Below are positions 39,263 to 49,911 of a stretch of 64,000 nt of DNA, piece after piece. Positions within the stretch are counted from its first letter, which is position 1, and each line of letters begins with the position of its first letter. A program made the translations under genes and the position numbers. The notes beneath the pieces were generated by a model. It was not told the origin of the DNA, did no database searches, and saw only the letters and a program-made list of their open reading frames with translations. Origin of the DNA: Chitiniphilus purpureus. GTDB lineage: Bacteria > Pseudomonadota > Gammaproteobacteria > Burkholderiales > Chitinibacteraceae. The DNA lies in the NCBI RefSeq assembly GCF_025642115.1, contig NZ_CP106753.1, forward strand, positions 2,689,501 to 2,753,500, read 5' to 3'.

Positions 39263-39865
39263 TCACACGCTGTTGAGATTGGTGATGAAGGACTGCACGT
39301 CCTTGGGCTTGGGCAGGGGCCTGCCCGGGCTGGCGTACACAGTGAGCTTGCCCTGTTCCAGCAATCCGACTTCCAGCCGCCGCTCGCGGGTATCGATCAG
39401 GAGATAGGCTGCATCCTGCCCGCCGCGATGCGGCTTGTTGCCGGTGACGTACAGGACCTGCTCCATGCCGATCCGGCCCTGCGTGCCCATATGGGTGCGG
39501 AACACTGCCAGCCTGTTGCCCAGCACGCGCTTGAGCTCGGGCATGATGGGACTGACTTCGGCAAACAGACCGATATCGCGCGGATAGCGGCCGACATACT
39601 GCTCCAGCACCTGCCAGTCCGGCCCGACCAGTTGCCGGGCCTTGTCCTTGAGCACCCGGCCCTGCTGCTTGACTTCAGCCGCCACGGCACTGGCATCCAG
39701 CCCGCGCAGTGCCTCGTCCAGCTGCCGGCTCACCTCGCCCACCGCAGCCCGGGTGCGGGCATCCACCTCGGACGCGGCCTCCTGCCTGGCCGTTTCCACC
39801 ACCTGATCGCAACCGGCCAGACCCAGTGCCACCCCAAGCGCTGCCAGCATACGCATGGCTTGCAT
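39263..39865 (-). CDS. hypothetical lipoprotein
   Basis: A 200-residue predicted lipoprotein with lipobox LGLAGC (Cys at residue 19), so it should be anchored to a membrane on the periplasmic side. Residues 20-75 are charged amphipathic helix. The C-terminal part (about 80-200) includes GLFAEVSPIMPELKRVLGNR and AYLLIDTRERRLEVGLLEQG, probably an alpha-beta fold. I do not recognise a family. GGAAGGAG lies about 7 bases before the chosen ATG. It lies in the same direction as, and upstream of, the MazG-like gene, 58 bp apart. Confidence 0.75.
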   Translation of the reverse strand: MQAMRMLAALGVALGLAGCDQVVETARQEAASEVDARTRAAVGEVSRQLDEALRGLDASAVAAEVKQQGRVLKDKARQLVGPDWQVLEQYVGRYPRDIGLFAEVSPIMPELKRVLGNRLAVFRTHMGTQGRIGMEQVLYVTGNKPHRGGQDAAYLLIDTRERRLEVGLLEQGKLTVYASPGRPLPKPKDVQSFITNLNSV

Positions 39866-39998
39866 CGCGTTCTCCTTCCAATTTCAACAGCGAGTCGCGG
39901 TATCCGAGCCGGGCCGGCCAACGCAAGTTCCCAGCATTATTTGGCAGATGGCGCCAGGCGCGCTACGCTCGCGCCCTGATCCGAATGCCTCTCCAGCC

Positions 39999-40844
39999 AT
40001 GCTCAGCTACCGCCACGCCTTCCACGCCGGCAACCACGCCGATGTGCTCAAGCATTTCGTGCTTGCCGAACTGCTTGCCTACCTGAACCAGAAGGACAAG
40101 CCGTACTGGTATATCGATACCCATGCCGGCGCCGGGATGTATGCGCTGACCGAAGGCTACGCCACCCGCAACGCCGAGTTCGAGACCGGCATCGCACGGC
40201 TTTGGGACAGCGCGGGGCTGCCGGCGCCGCTCGCGCGCTACCGCACGCTGATCGGCGCCTTCAACCCGGCCGGCCGGCTGGCATTCTATCCGGGATCGCC
40301 GCTGCTGGCGCAGCGCATGCTGCGTCCTGACGACAGGTTGCGGTTGTTCGAGCTGCACACCACCGACGCCGCCCTGCTGGCCGACAACGTGGCAACAATG
40401 GGGCGGCAGGCACAGTGGCAGCAGGCCGACGGTTTTGCCGGATTGAAGGCACTGCTGCCGCCACCGACGCGCCGCGCGGTGGTGCTGATCGACCCTCCCT
40501 ACGAGGACAAGCGCGACTATGCGCGGGTGACGCAGGCGCTCACCGAGGCGCTCAAGCGCTTTGCCACCGGCGTATACGCCGTCTGGTATCCGTGCCTGAC
40601 GCGTGAGGAGGCGACAGCGCTGCCGGACCGGCTGAAGAAGCTGCCGGCCAAGGGTTGGCTGCGGGCCGAGCTGCACGTCGGCGCGCCGGCGGCCGACGGC
40701 TTTGGCATGCACGGCAGCGGCATGTTCGTCCTCAACCCGCCATATACCCTTGCCGCCACGCTGGAGGAAGTGCTGCCCTGGCTCACCACGCAACTGCAGC
40801 GCGATGCGGGGGCGCGGTATGTACTCGAACACCAGGGCGCCTGA
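39999..40844 (+). CDS. rlmJ: 23S rRNA (adenine-2030 N6) methyltransferase
   Basis: A 281-residue RlmJ, which methylates A2030 of 23S rRNA. MLSYRHAFHAGNHADVLKHF is the diagnostic N-terminus. The SAM site is in YIDTHAGAGMYAL and the catalytic motif DPPY is in VVLIDPPYEDKRDY. FGMHGSGMFVLNPPYTL near the end is conserved. The length equals E. coli RlmJ (280). It starts 133 bp from the divergent lipoprotein gene. Confidence 0.95.
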   Translation: MLSYRHAFHAGNHADVLKHFVLAELLAYLNQKDKPYWYIDTHAGAGMYALTEGYATRNAEFETGIARLWDSAGLPAPLARYRTLIGAFNPAGRLAFYPGSPLLAQRMLRPDDRLRLFELHTTDAALLADNVATMGRQAQWQQADGFAGLKALLPPPTRRAVVLIDPPYEDKRDYARVTQALTEALKRFATGVYAVWYPCLTREEATALPDRLKKLPAKGWLRAELHVGAPAADGFGMHGSGMFVLNPPYTLAATLEEVLPWLTTQLQRDAGARYVLEHQGA

Positions 40845-40907
40845 GCGCGCCACAGCCCAGGCCGACCGCAGTGGACCCCGGACGGCGCTGCAGCAGCCGG
40901 CGCCGCG

Positions 40908-41468
40908 CTAGTCGAGCGCGCGGTACTGCACCTCGAGGATTTCCAGCGTCTCGATGCCTGCCGGGGTGCGCAGCTGCACGGTATCGCCTTCGCGCGCCTT
41001 CAACAACGCCCGCGCCACCGGTGAAGTCCAGCTGATGCGATGACGCTTCAGGTCGGTTTCGTCGATGCCGACGATGGCCACGCGCTCCTCGCGGCCATCT
41101 TCACGCAGATAGGTGACAGTGGCACCGAAGAACACCTGGTCGGTGGGCTCGCGCGCCTCGGGGTCGACCACCTCCGCGTTCTCCAGGCGCTTTTGCAGAA
41201 AGCGGATGCGCCGGTCGATTTCGCGCAGCCGGCGTTTGCCGTACTGGTAGTCGGCATTCTCGGAACGGTCACCGTTGCTTGCGGCCCAGTTGACCACCTG
41301 GGTGACATGCGGGCGCTCCTTGTGCACGAGATCATAGAGCTCGACACGCAGACGGTCCCAGCCAAGCGGCGTCATATAGTTCTTGCTGCCCTGGGGCAGC
41401 CGCAGCTCGCTGGGCAGGCTGTCCTCGTCGGCATCGCGATCGTCTTCACGGGTGAATGCCTTGCTCAT
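40908..41468 (-). CDS. greB: transcription elongation factor GreB
   Basis: A 186-residue Gre factor that inserts into the secondary channel of RNA polymerase and stimulates cleavage of backtracked RNA. YMTPLGWDRLRVELYDLVHK and ASNGDRSENADYQYGKRRLR form the coiled coil with the acidic tip residues (D/E in GDRSENAD). The C-terminal FKBP-like domain includes VFFGATVTYL and ISWTSPVARALL. The length and the YQYGKRRLREIDRRIRFL pattern identify GreB over GreA. An acidic ~30-residue N-terminal extension is present. It is 16 bp after the rluB stop. Confidence 0.94.
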   Translation of the reverse strand: MSKAFTREDDRDADEDSLPSELRLPQGSKNYMTPLGWDRLRVELYDLVHKERPHVTQVVNWAASNGDRSENADYQYGKRRLREIDRRIRFLQKRLENAEVVDPEAREPTDQVFFGATVTYLREDGREERVAIVGIDETDLKRHRISWTSPVARALLKAREGDTVQLRTPAGIETLEILEVQYRALD

Positions 41469-41484
41469 CGCCGCGCCCGTCCGA

Positions 41485-42567
41485 TCATTCCTTGGCTTCG
41501 CCGTTCAGCTTGAGGCCGCTCCACTTCATCACCGCCAGCACCTCGGTTTCGTTGAGTTCGTAGAATTGCCCGCGCTTGAGCCGCGGCGGCAGGCCGAACA
41601 TGCCGAAACGGACGCGGATCAGCCGGCTCACGGTCAGGCCGAAGTGCTCGAACATGCGCCGCACTTCGCGGTTGCGGCCCTCCTTGAGCACTGCGTTGTA
41701 CCAGTGGTTGGCCCCCTCGCCGCCGGTGGCCTCGATCCGTTCGAACCGGGCCGGACCGTCCTCCAGTGTGATGCCGTCCTTGAATGCCTTCATCTGCTCG
41801 TCCGTCAGCTCACCAAGGATGCGCACCGCATATTCGCGCTCGATCTCGAAGCGCGGATGGGTCATATGGTTGGCCAGATCGCCCGAGGTGGTGAACAGCA
41901 ACAGGCCGCTGGTGTTGAAGTCCAGCCGGCCGATCGCGATCCATTTGCTCGACGCGAGCTTGGGCAGCCGATCGAACACCGTCACACGGCCTTGCGGATC
42001 ATCGCGCGTGACAAGCTCGCCTTCCTGCTTGTGGTAGAGCAGCACGCGCGGCAAGCGGTCGGGCCAGCGCAGCTGCACCCGCTTGCCCGCGACCCGCACA
42101 TCGTCGCCGGGCTTGATCTTGCAGCCCAGCTCAGCCACCGCGCCGTTGACGGTGACCTTGCCCTGGGCGATCCAGGTTTCCACTTCCCGGCGCGAACCCC
42201 AGCCGGAGAACGCCAGCGCCTTCTGCAGCCGCTCCTCGCCGATCTGCGCCGGCGTGAGCCGCTTTTCGCGCAGTTGCTTCTGGCGCGCGACCTCCTTTTG
42301 CGAACCGGCCCGCACCGCAAGCTTCTTGGCCCGCGTCACCGGCGCCTTGCGCGCCTGTGGCGGCTGGGCCGCCTCGTCGGGCGTTGCGGCGGCCGCCGGT
42401 TTGCGGCGCACCACCGAGGGCTGGCCCAAGGCCGCCTTGTTGCTGTGCCACTCATTGGCATCGGCCGTGCGCGGCGCCTTGCGCCGCACCAGGTCGCCGC
42501 GGTTGTTCTCATCCGCCTTGGCTTGGCGGATTGCCGGTTGCGGGCGGCGCGCACGCGTGTTTCTCAT
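41485..42567 (-). CDS. rluB: 23S rRNA pseudouridine synthase (RluB/RluE/RsuA family)
   Basis: A 360-residue pseudouridine synthase. A basic, low-complexity N-terminal tail (1-100) precedes the S4 RNA-binding domain (RLQKALAFSGWGSRREVETW) and the catalytic domain, where the Asp is in IGRLDFNTSGLLLFTTSGDL (GRLDxxTxG). GRNREVRRMFEHFGLTVSRL is the other family motif. RluB modifies U2605 of 23S rRNA in E. coli; the exact target here is inferred. The ATG at 42567 is preferred over a TTG five codons earlier. It is upstream of greB on the same strand. Confidence 0.88.
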   Translation of the reverse strand: MRNTRARRPQPAIRQAKADENNRGDLVRRKAPRTADANEWHSNKAALGQPSVVRRKPAAAATPDEAAQPPQARKAPVTRAKKLAVRAGSQKEVARQKQLREKRLTPAQIGEERLQKALAFSGWGSRREVETWIAQGKVTVNGAVAELGCKIKPGDDVRVAGKRVQLRWPDRLPRVLLYHKQEGELVTRDDPQGRVTVFDRLPKLASSKWIAIGRLDFNTSGLLLFTTSGDLANHMTHPRFEIEREYAVRILGELTDEQMKAFKDGITLEDGPARFERIEATGGEGANHWYNAVLKEGRNREVRRMFEHFGLTVSRLIRVRFGMFGLPPRLKRGQFYELNETEVLAVMKWSGLKLNGEAKE

Positions 42568-42629
42568 GGCCGTGTATTCCAATTCAAATCGCGATTATAC
42601 CGTGTGCGGCAGTTGCCCAAGAACGGCAA

Positions 42630-42647
42630 GGCCGCCCGCAGGCGGCC
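42630..42647 (-). terminator. hairpin after the 144-residue hypothetical gene
   Basis: GGCCGCC, CGCA loop, GGCGGCC: a perfect 7-bp stem 39 bp past the stop on the minus strand, followed leftward by TTGCCGTTCTT. A moderate intrinsic terminator. Confidence 0.5.
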
Positions 42648-42686
42648 ATGCATCGTGAAGATCGGTTGGGAAAAGCGCTGGCGCCG

Positions 42687-43121
42687 TCAGCGCAGCGAGA
42701 AGAATGCGACACTGCCGATGCTGGTGAGGCCCAGATTGAACCGCTGCGCCTCCAGCTGCGCCTCGGTGCCGCGCAATTCGGAGCGCCGCAGGATCTCGAA
42801 CAGCACCTCGATCTCCTTGAACCACTTCAACAGCCGGGTATCGTTGTTGACCAGCGTTTCGATCTGTTCCTTGGCGGGATGCTCGCCCAGCACGGTGATG
42901 CGGCCATCCTCCGTGCCGGCGATCTGGATCGCCGGCGGAACGGTCACGCCCTGCTGGGTGAGATGGGTTACCAGATCGTCGCCATAACGTTTCAGTTCGC
43001 TCGCCGCTTTGGAACGAATATCCGAGAGCCTGAGCTCCCCGTCCTGCGCGCAAACCCCCAGGAACCGCGCGACACCATCATCAAGCGCGGCCCTTTCCTC
43101 CATGTCGCTGACCATGTTCAC
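42687..43121 (-). CDS. hypothetical cytoplasmic protein between mutS and rluB
   Basis: A 144-residue protein (142 if the ATG at 43115 is used; the GTG at 43121 has the better spacing from AAGGAA). No signal peptide or membrane helix. The middle (SELKRYGDDLVTHLTQQGVT) and end (LEAQRFNLGLTSIGSVAFFS) are likely helical. I recognise no family and no catalytic motif. It lies 97 bp downstream of mutS in the same direction and is followed by a hairpin. Confidence 0.6.
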   Translation of the reverse strand: MNMVSDMEERAALDDGVARFLGVCAQDGELRLSDIRSKAASELKRYGDDLVTHLTQQGVTVPPAIQIAGTEDGRITVLGEHPAKEQIETLVNNDTRLLKWFKEIEVLFEILRRSELRGTEAQLEAQRFNLGLTSIGSVAFFSLR

Positions 43122-43218
43122 AGCCTGTTTCCTTTTCTGCCGGACACCGTATCGATAGGCCCAATCATCGTAGCAAAGCGTTTTTTCACGTTTTGCGCTG
43201 AGGTGACAGACGGTTGAC

Positions 43219-45789
43219 CTAGATCATGGAACGGAGTTCATACAGCATCTCGAGCGCTTGCCGTGGGGTGAGCGCGTCCACATCCACCTGCGCCAGCGCG
43301 TCGAGCACGGCATGCGCCACCGGTGCGGGCTCGGGTTCGGGCAGTGGGCTTTCGAACAGATCCGCCTGCATGCCGCGGGTGATGCTGCCCTGTTCCAGCT
43401 GCACCAGCTTGCGCTTGGCCTGCCGGATCACTTCGCGCGGCACCCCGGCCAGCTGCGCGACGGCGACGCCGTAGCTTTGCGAGGCCGGGCCTTCCTGCAG
43501 CGCATGCAGGAAGACGATCCTGTCCTTGTGCTCCACCGCATCCAGGTGCACGTTGGCCACGTTCGCGTAGTCCTGCGCCAGCCGGGTCAGCTCGAAGTAG
43601 TGGGTGGCGAACAGCGTGTAGGCGCGGTTCTTCTCGATCAGCTGACGCGCGATCGCCCAGGCCAGCGCCAGGCCATCGAAGGTGGACGTACCGCGGCCCA
43701 CCTCATCCATCAGCACCAGGCTGTGCTCGGTGGCGTTGTTGAGGATGTTGGCGGTTTCGGTCATTTCCACCATGAAGGTGGAGCGCCCGCCCGCGAGATC
43801 GTCCGATGCACCGATACGGGTGAAGATGCGGTCGACCCGGCCGATCAACGCATGCGTGGCCGGCACGAAACTGCCCACATGCGCCAGCAGCACGATCAGC
43901 GCCACCTGCCGCATATAGGTGGATTTACCGCCCATGTTGGGACCGGTGATCAACAGAAGCTTACGCGCGTCGCTGAAGCACAGGTTGTTGGGAATGAAGT
44001 CGTCGATCTGCGCTTCCACCACCGGATGCCGGCCTGCCTCGATCTCGATCACCGGTTCGTCGACAAAGCGTGGCGCCACGTAGCGTCCCAGCAGTGCCCG
44101 TTCCGCGAGGCACGCGAGCACGTCCACCGTCGCCACCGCCTGCGCGGCCAGCCGCAGTGCCGCAAGATGCGGCTGCAACTGTTCCAGCAACTGCTCGAAC
44201 AGTTGTTTCTCCAGCGCCAACGCACGCTCCTGCGCCGACAGGGCCTTGTCTTCGAATGTCTTGAGCTCGGGCGTGATGAAGCGCTCGGCGTTCTTCATGG
44301 TCTGGCGGCGCCGATAGTCCGGTGGCACCAGATTCAGGAAGGAATTGGTGATCTCGATGAAGTAGCCGGCCACCCGGTTGTACTCCACCCGCAGTGTGGC
44401 AATGCCGGTGCGCTCGCGCTCGCGCGCTTCCATCTGCGCCAGGAACTCGCCGCCGTGTGTCTGGATCGCGCGCAATTCGTCCAGCTCGGCGTTGTAGCCG
44501 TCGGCGATCACGCCGCCCTCGCGCAGCACCACCGAGGGCTCGGGCAGGATGGCGGCCCGCAGCAGCGCATCCAGCGCCGGATCGGGCCGCAAGGCATGCG
44601 CGAGGCCCTGGAAGAACGGCCCTTGCGGCAGCAGGCTTGCAAGATCGGGCAGTCGCCCGAGGCTGTCGCGCAGGCTGGACAGATCGCGCGGCCGGGCCGA
44701 ACGCAGCGCGATGCGCCCGGCGATGCGCTCGATATCGGCGATCTCGTCCAGCACACCGTGCAATTGCGGCTGGCTGCCGCTGTCGATCAACGCGCCGATG
44801 GCGGCCTGCCGCTCCATGATGCGCGGCTGGCTGCGCAGCGGATGGTGCAGCCAGTGGTGCAGCAGGCGTGAACCCATGCCGGTGGCACAATGGTCGAGCA
44901 GCGAGAACAGGGTGGGTGCCGCCTCGCCGCGGATGGTCTCGGTCAGCTCCAGGTTGCGGCGGGTGGCCGCGTCCAGTTCGATGTACTGGCTGGCATGCTC
45001 GACGCGCAACCCTGCCAGCGCGGGCAGCATGCCGCCCTGTGTGCCCTTCACGTACTCAAGCAGCGCCCCTGCGCCCCCCAGCGCCAGCATCGTCTCCCCG
45101 ACGCCGAAGCCAGCGAGATCATGCACACCGAAGTGGCGCGCCAGATTGCGCGCCGCCGCCTGGGCATCGAATTGCCACGGCGAGAGCCGGCGCAGCGGCA
45201 CCTGCAACTGGTCCAGCAGCACCAACGTCGTATCGTCCGCCACCAGCACCTCGGCCGGTCGCAGCCGCTCCAGCTCGGAAGGCAGCTTCTCGACCTCGGT
45301 ATCCATCAACGCGAAGTCGCCCGACGCCAGCGACAGCCAGGCCAGCCCCAGCCGCCCCTTGTGCATGCTCAGCGCCAGCAGCCGGTTCTCGCGCTTGTCG
45401 TCCAGCAGCGCCGCATCGGTCAGCGTACCCGGCGTGACCACCTTGACCACCTTGCGCTCGACCGGCCCCTTGGCCAACGCCACATCACCCACCTGCTCGG
45501 CGATGGCCACCGATTCACCCAACCGCACCAGCTTGGCCAGATACCCCTCGCAGGCATGGTGCGGCACCCCGGCCATCCTGATCGGCTGCCCCGCGCTCTG
45601 GCCGCGCGTGGTAAGCGTGATATCCAGCAGCTTGGCCGCCTTGACCGCGTCATCGAAGAACAGCTCGTAGAAATCGCCCATGCGGTAGAACAGCAGTTTG
45701 TCCGGATGCTCGGCCTTCATGGCCAGGTACTGCTGCATCATCGGGGTATGGTTCAACGCGTTGTTGTCCAAGGATTTTTTGGGCTTCAT
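43219..45789 (-). CDS. mutS: DNA mismatch repair protein MutS
   Basis: An 856-residue MutS (E. coli 853), which recognises base mismatches and starts methyl-directed repair with MutL. The mismatch-binding Phe-x-Glu is in [17 protein letters not shown] (residues ~32-48). The ATPase has Walker [10 protein letters not shown] (about 615-623), Walker B in [19 protein letters not shown], and the signature helix around [13 protein letters not shown]. The C-terminal helix-turn-helix and tail are present, so dimer and tetramer contacts should be intact. No truncation is seen. Confidence 0.97.
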   Translation of the reverse strand: MKPKKSLDNNALNHTPMMQQYLAMKAEHPDKLLFYRMGDFYELFFDDAVKAAKLLDITLTTRGQSAGQPIRMAGVPHHACEGYLAKLVRLGESVAIAEQVGDVALAKGPVERKVVKVVTPGTLTDAALLDDKRENRLLALSMHKGRLGLAWLSLASGDFALMDTEVEKLPSELERLRPAEVLVADDTTLVLLDQLQVPLRRLSPWQFDAQAAARNLARHFGVHDLAGFGVGETMLALGGAGALLEYVKGTQGGMLPALAGLRVEHASQYIELDAATRRNLELTETIRGEAAPTLFSLLDHCATGMGSRLLHHWLHHPLRSQPRIMERQAAIGALIDSGSQPQLHGVLDEIADIERIAGRIALRSARPRDLSSLRDSLGRLPDLASLLPQGPFFQGLAHALRPDPALDALLRAAILPEPSVVLREGGVIADGYNAELDELRAIQTHGGEFLAQMEARERERTGIATLRVEYNRVAGYFIEITNSFLNLVPPDYRRRQTMKNAERFITPELKTFEDKALSAQERALALEKQLFEQLLEQLQPHLAALRLAAQAVATVDVLACLAERALLGRYVAPRFVDEPVIEIEAGRHPVVEAQIDDFIPNNLCFSDARKLLLITGPNMGGKSTYMRQVALIVLLAHVGSFVPATHALIGRVDRIFTRIGASDDLAGGRSTFMVEMTETANILNNATEHSLVLMDEVGRGTSTFDGLALAWAIARQLIEKNRAYTLFATHYFELTRLAQDYANVANVHLDAVEHKDRIVFLHALQEGPASQSYGVAVAQLAGVPREVIRQAKRKLVQLEQGSITRGMQADLFESPLPEPEPAPVAHAVLDALAQVDVDALTPRQALEMLYELRSMI

Positions 45790-46097
45790 CTGGATGCGTT
45801 CTTAAGACCGGGCAGGCAGTGGCGGAAGGGCCGCATTCTAGCAAGGCAAGCCCGTATCATCGACGGTTTGTCACCGGCCGTGCCCATTCGGGACCGCAGG
45901 CAAACGTCCATGGCAGCGGTGCGGGCACGGCCTGCCGGGATGCGCACCGCTTACCCTCGGCGTGGCAGCCCGGCACCATCGTGGCCGAGGCGGGCCACGA
46001 CAGGACAGGCAATCGGCGCACTGAAGCGCTTTCGCACGCAGCGACCCGCTTCTATCGGATACTGACGCCCACCCTGCCACTTCGAGGAGTCTTTGCC
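45790..46097. other. intergenic stretch between mutS and the VOC gene
   Basis: About 308 bp between divergent genes. No coding frame, repeat or known motif is evident; it should hold both promoters. Confidence 0.45.
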
Positions 46098-46481
46098 ATG
46101 GCCGTCTATAAGCCCGAGCAGTACAACAGCGTCTCCCCCTATCTGATCGTCAGCGATGCCAAGGCGACGATCCGCTTTTTGCAGGCGGCGTTCGACGGCG
46201 TGCCATTGCGGCAACATCCTGGTGAGGCCGGGCGGTTGATGCACGCCGAAGTGCGCATCGACGACACGGTGATCATGCTCGCGGATGCCCACCCCGAGTG
46301 GCCGGCCATATCGGCCCACATCCATGTCTACGTGCCGGACGTAGACACCACCTACCAGCGCGCGCTGGCCGCCGGCGCGACATCGGTGCAGGCGCCGGTG
46401 AAGAAGGAGGACGAGGACAGGCGCGGCGGCGTCAAGGACGCTGGCGGCACGACCTGGTGGATTGCAACGCGGATCGGCTAG
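46098..46481 (+). CDS. VOC/PhnB-like glyoxalase-fold protein
   Basis: A 127-residue VOC protein of the PhnB type. SVSPYLIVSDAKATIRFLQA (about 11-30), MHAEVRIDDTVIMLADAHPE and the C-terminal GGVKDAGGTTWWIATRIG are the usual elements. It is about 30 % similar by eye to the other VOC gene at 31.5 kb, so they are distinct paralogues. GAGGAG lies upstream. Reaction unknown. Confidence 0.82.
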   Translation: MAVYKPEQYNSVSPYLIVSDAKATIRFLQAAFDGVPLRQHPGEAGRLMHAEVRIDDTVIMLADAHPEWPAISAHIHVYVPDVDTTYQRALAAGATSVQAPVKKEDEDRRGGVKDAGGTTWWIATRIG

Positions 46482-46509
46482 CGTAGGGGGCGATGCCCCA
46501 AAACCAAAC

Positions 46510-46529
46510 GGGGCCACACCCGTGGCCCC
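46510..46529 (-). terminator. fumC terminator
   Basis: GGGGCCAC, ACCC loop, GTGGCCCC: a perfect 8-bp stem followed on the minus strand by GTTTGGTTTTGGG. It also lies 28 bp after the convergent VOC gene, so it may serve both. Confidence 0.75.
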
Positions 46530-46553
46530 GTCCGGTCATCACTCAGACACCGA

Positions 46554-47951
46554 TCACGCGCTCGGGCCGGTCATTTCGATCGGGACGATCCAGCGCGCGT
46601 ATTCGTCCTCGGTCAGATAGCCCAGTGCCAGTGCGGCAGCCTTGAGGGTGGTGCCTTCCTTATGCGCCTTCTTGGCGATGCTGGCCGCCTTGTCGTAGCC
46701 GATGTGGCGGTTGAGCGCGGTCACCAGCATCAGGTTCTTGTCGAGGTTCTCCTCGATGCGCGGCAGGTTGGGCTCAAGGCCCAGGGCGCAATGGTCGTCG
46801 AACGCCAGGCACGCATCGGCCAGCAGTTCGATGCTTTCGAGCACGTTGTGCACCATCACCGGCTTGTACACATTGAGCTGGAAGTTGCCCTGGCTGCCGG
46901 CAAAGGCCACGGTGGCATCGTTGCCGAACACCTGGGCACACACCATGGTCATCGCTTCGCACTGCGTGGGGTTGACCTTGCCCGGCATGATGGACGAACC
47001 CGGCTCGTTCTCGGGAATGGTGTATTCGCCGATGCCGCAGCGCGGGCCGCTCGCAAGCCAACGCACATCGTTGGCCATCTTGAACAGGCCACCTGCCAAT
47101 GTACGCAGCGCGGCCGAGGTCTGCACCAGCGCATCGTGCGCGGACAGCGCGAAGAACTTGTTGGGCGCATCGACAAATGCGTGACCGGTCAACGCCGCGA
47201 TACGTGCGGCGGCGCGGCGGCCGAATTCGGGATGCGCGTTCAGGCCGGTACCGACCGCGGTGCCGCCGATGGCCAGCTGCAACACCCCCGGCAGCGCGGC
47301 CTGCACCGCCTCCAGGCCGAAATCGATCTGCGCCACCCAGGCACCGATCTCTTGGCCGACCGTGACCGGGGTCGCATCCTGCAGGTGGGTGCGGCCGGTT
47401 TTGACCACACCGGCGAATGATTCGGCCTTGCGTGCCAGGGTATCGCGCAGCTGACGCACCGCCGGCAACAGCTTGCCGTGCACTTCCTCGACCACGGCGA
47501 TATGCATGGCGGTCGGGAAGGTGTCGTTGGAGCTTTGGCCGCGGTTCACATGGTCGTTGGGGTGCACCGGCTGCTTGCTGCCCATCTTGCCGCCGGCCAG
47601 TTCGATCGCGCGGTTGGAGATCACCTCATTGGCGTTCATGTTGGACTGGGTGCCCGAGCCGGTCTGGAACACCACCAGCGGGAAATGCGCGTCAAGCTTG
47701 CCGGCGATCACCTCGTCGGCCGCCGCGACGATCAGCCTGGCCACGTCGGCCGGCAATTCGCCGAGCTCGGCATTGGCCTCGGCCGCGGCGCGCTTGAGCA
47801 CGCCAAGCGCACGCACCATCGGCCGCTGCCAGCGAAACCGCGCCACGCCGATGGGGAAGTTGATGGTGGAACGTTGCGTCTGCGCTCCCCAGTAACGGTC
47901 GGCGGGAACGTCGATCGCACCCATGGAATCGGTTTCGCTACGCATAGACAT
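46554..47951 (-). CDS. fumC: class II fumarate hydratase
   Basis: A 465-residue class II fumarase, the iron-free, oxygen-stable enzyme that converts fumarate to malate in the TCA cycle. The signature [17 protein letters not shown] is intact (active-site Ser in the loop), with [37 protein letters not shown] and [28 protein letters not shown] sets the ATG at 47951; a longer frame upstream is not conserved. It is divergent from a sensor kinase with about 145 bp between. Confidence 0.96.
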   Translation of the reverse strand: MSMRSETDSMGAIDVPADRYWGAQTQRSTINFPIGVARFRWQRPMVRALGVLKRAAAEANAELGELPADVARLIVAAADEVIAGKLDAHFPLVVFQTGSGTQSNMNANEVISNRAIELAGGKMGSKQPVHPNDHVNRGQSSNDTFPTAMHIAVVEEVHGKLLPAVRQLRDTLARKAESFAGVVKTGRTHLQDATPVTVGQEIGAWVAQIDFGLEAVQAALPGVLQLAIGGTAVGTGLNAHPEFGRRAAARIAALTGHAFVDAPNKFFALSAHDALVQTSAALRTLAGGLFKMANDVRWLASGPRCGIGEYTIPENEPGSSIMPGKVNPTQCEAMTMVCAQVFGNDATVAFAGSQGNFQLNVYKPVMVHNVLESIELLADACLAFDDHCALGLEPNLPRIEENLDKNLMLVTALNRHIGYDKAASIAKKAHKEGTTLKAAALALGYLTEDEYARWIVPIEMTGPSA

Positions 47952-48096
47952 GCAGTTTCTCCAGAGTTGAATGGCCACTACGGCCTGTTTTTCAGAGCGT
48001 TTCGTCCGCCAATCCCCCGTCCGACAACGACTTGGGCAGCGGCCGATGATGGCCCGACTAAGATAAAGAGCAATTTTGCCATGCCGATCGCTCTCC

Positions 48097-49911
48097 ATGC
48101 CCATTTCCACCGAGTCCGCGCCCCCCGCCCCCTCCTTCGACAACGGGCATCTGGCACAGCTGCTCGCCGCGCTGCCGGTGGGGGTGGCGATCTTCGATCG
48201 CACACTGCGCTATCGCCATATCAATGCCGTGCTGGCCGCCAGCAACGGTCTGCCGGCCGCGGATCACCTGGGCCGCACGGTCATCGAGGCACTGCCGATG
48301 CTGGCCGGCACCGTGGAGCCGTTGCTGCGGCAGGTGCTGCAGACCGGGCAGGCGCTGACCGATCTTGCAATCAACGGCAAAAGCTCCACGGGCGAACTGC
48401 GGCATTGGTTGGCCGACTACATGCCGCTGTACGACGCCACCGGTGCGACCGACGGCGTGCTTGCCATCGTGCGTGACATCACCACCGAGCATGGTGCACG
48501 TGGGTTGGCCCGGGCGGGCGAGGAGCGGTTGCGCCGGGTCCTGGACCAGTTGCTCGCCTTTGTCGCGGTCTTGCTGCCTGACGGTGTGCTGGTCGAGGCC
48601 AACCGCGCGCCCCTCGAACTGGCCGGGTTGACGCTCGACGACGTGCTGGGCCGCAAGTACTGGGAGTGCGGCTGGTGGAACTATGATCCGGCGGTGCAGG
48701 CGCTGATCCAGCAGGCGGTGCAGGATGCGGCCGCGGGTACGGTCTCGCATTTCGAGGTGCAGATGCGCGCGCGCGACGACAGGCTGGTGCTGATCGAATT
48801 CATGATCGCCCCGCTGCGCGACGAGCATGGGGCCGTCACCCATCTGATCCCATCAGGCATCGACATCAGCCAGCGCAAGGCCAGCGAAGAGGCGTTGCGC
48901 TACTCCGAACAGCGCTTCCGTCAGGTGGTGGAAAACGCGCCGGATGGCCTGACGATGGTGGACGAGCGCGGTGACATCCTGCTGGTGAACGCCGGCATCG
49001 AGCGCATGTTCGGCTACCGCCGCGAGGAACTCGCCGGCCGCAACGTGGTGACGCTGATGCCCGAGCGCTATCGGGCGGCACACCCGGCGTTGATGGCGGG
49101 TTTCATGCACGCGCCCAGCGCACGTGACATGGCCGGGCGGCGCGAGTTGTATGCGCGCAGGAAGGATGGCAGCGAGTTCCCGGTCGAGATCGGTCTCAAT
49201 CCGGTGCCGAGCAGCGAAGGCATGCGGGTGCTCGCCACCATCGTCGACGTGACGCGACGCAAGGCGGACCAGGCGGCGCTGGAGCGCGCGCTGACCGAAA
49301 AGACCGTGCTGCTCAAGGAAGTGCACCACCGGGTGAAGAACAATCTGCAGGTGATCTCCAGCCTGTTGAACCTGCAGGCGCGTGGCGCGGGCGAAGAGGC
49401 CCGGCACGCGTTGGCCGAGAGCCAGAACCGGGTCAAGGCCATGGCGTTGATCCACCAGCTTCTGTACGAGCGCAACGATTTCTCCCAGGTGGACATCGGC
49501 ATCTACCTGCAACGCCTGTGCCGGCTGCTGCAGGACGCGCAGCCGCGCACCGGGGTGCCGGTCACGCTGCGGCTGGAGATCGACGGCCCGGTGGCGCTCG
49601 ACCTGCAACGTGCCGTGCCGTGCGGGCTCCTGATCAACGAGCTGGTGACCAACGCCTTCAAGCACGCCTTTCCCGAACAACGCGGCGGCACCATCCTCGT
49701 CACGCTGTGCAAGAACGCCAATGGCGCCGCCGTCCTGCGGGTGGAGGACGACGGGGTCGGATTGCCGCCAGGGGCGGAGCAAGGCATCGGCTCGCTGGGG
49801 TTCCAGCTGATCCCGCTGCTGGTGGAGCAGTTGGGCGGCAGCATGGACATCGAGCGCGACCATGGCACCCGCTTTGCCATCACCTTCACGCCGGAAACGG
49901 AGGTTGCATGA
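48097..49911 (+). CDS. soluble triple-PAS sensor kinase of the HisKA_2 type
   Basis: A 604-residue cytoplasmic histidine kinase with three PAS domains: about 8-125, 140-265 and 270-390, the last with [20 protein letters not shown] and [15 protein letters not shown]. The kinase core is HisKA_2 with the His-His pair at about 410-411 in [20 protein letters not shown], then an ATPase with [25 protein letters not shown] and [21 protein letters not shown] at 48076 gives seven more residues and is an alternative start. Its stop overlaps the next gene by 4 bp; that gene encodes a receiver linked to GGDEF and EAL, the likely phosphotransfer partner. Confidence 0.88.
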   Translation: MPISTESAPPAPSFDNGHLAQLLAALPVGVAIFDRTLRYRHINAVLAASNGLPAADHLGRTVIEALPMLAGTVEPLLRQVLQTGQALTDLAINGKSSTGELRHWLADYMPLYDATGATDGVLAIVRDITTEHGARGLARAGEERLRRVLDQLLAFVAVLLPDGVLVEANRAPLELAGLTLDDVLGRKYWECGWWNYDPAVQALIQQAVQDAAAGTVSHFEVQMRARDDRLVLIEFMIAPLRDEHGAVTHLIPSGIDISQRKASEEALRYSEQRFRQVVENAPDGLTMVDERGDILLVNAGIERMFGYRREELAGRNVVTLMPERYRAAHPALMAGFMHAPSARDMAGRRELYARRKDGSEFPVEIGLNPVPSSEGMRVLATIVDVTRRKADQAALERALTEKTVLLKEVHHRVKNNLQVISSLLNLQARGAGEEARHALAESQNRVKAMALIHQLLYERNDFSQVDIGIYLQRLCRLLQDAQPRTGVPVTLRLEIDGPVALDLQRAVPCGLLINELVTNAFKHAFPEQRGGTILVTLCKNANGAAVLRVEDDGVGLPPGAEQGIGSLGFQLIPLLVEQLGGSMDIERDHGTRFAITFTPETEVA

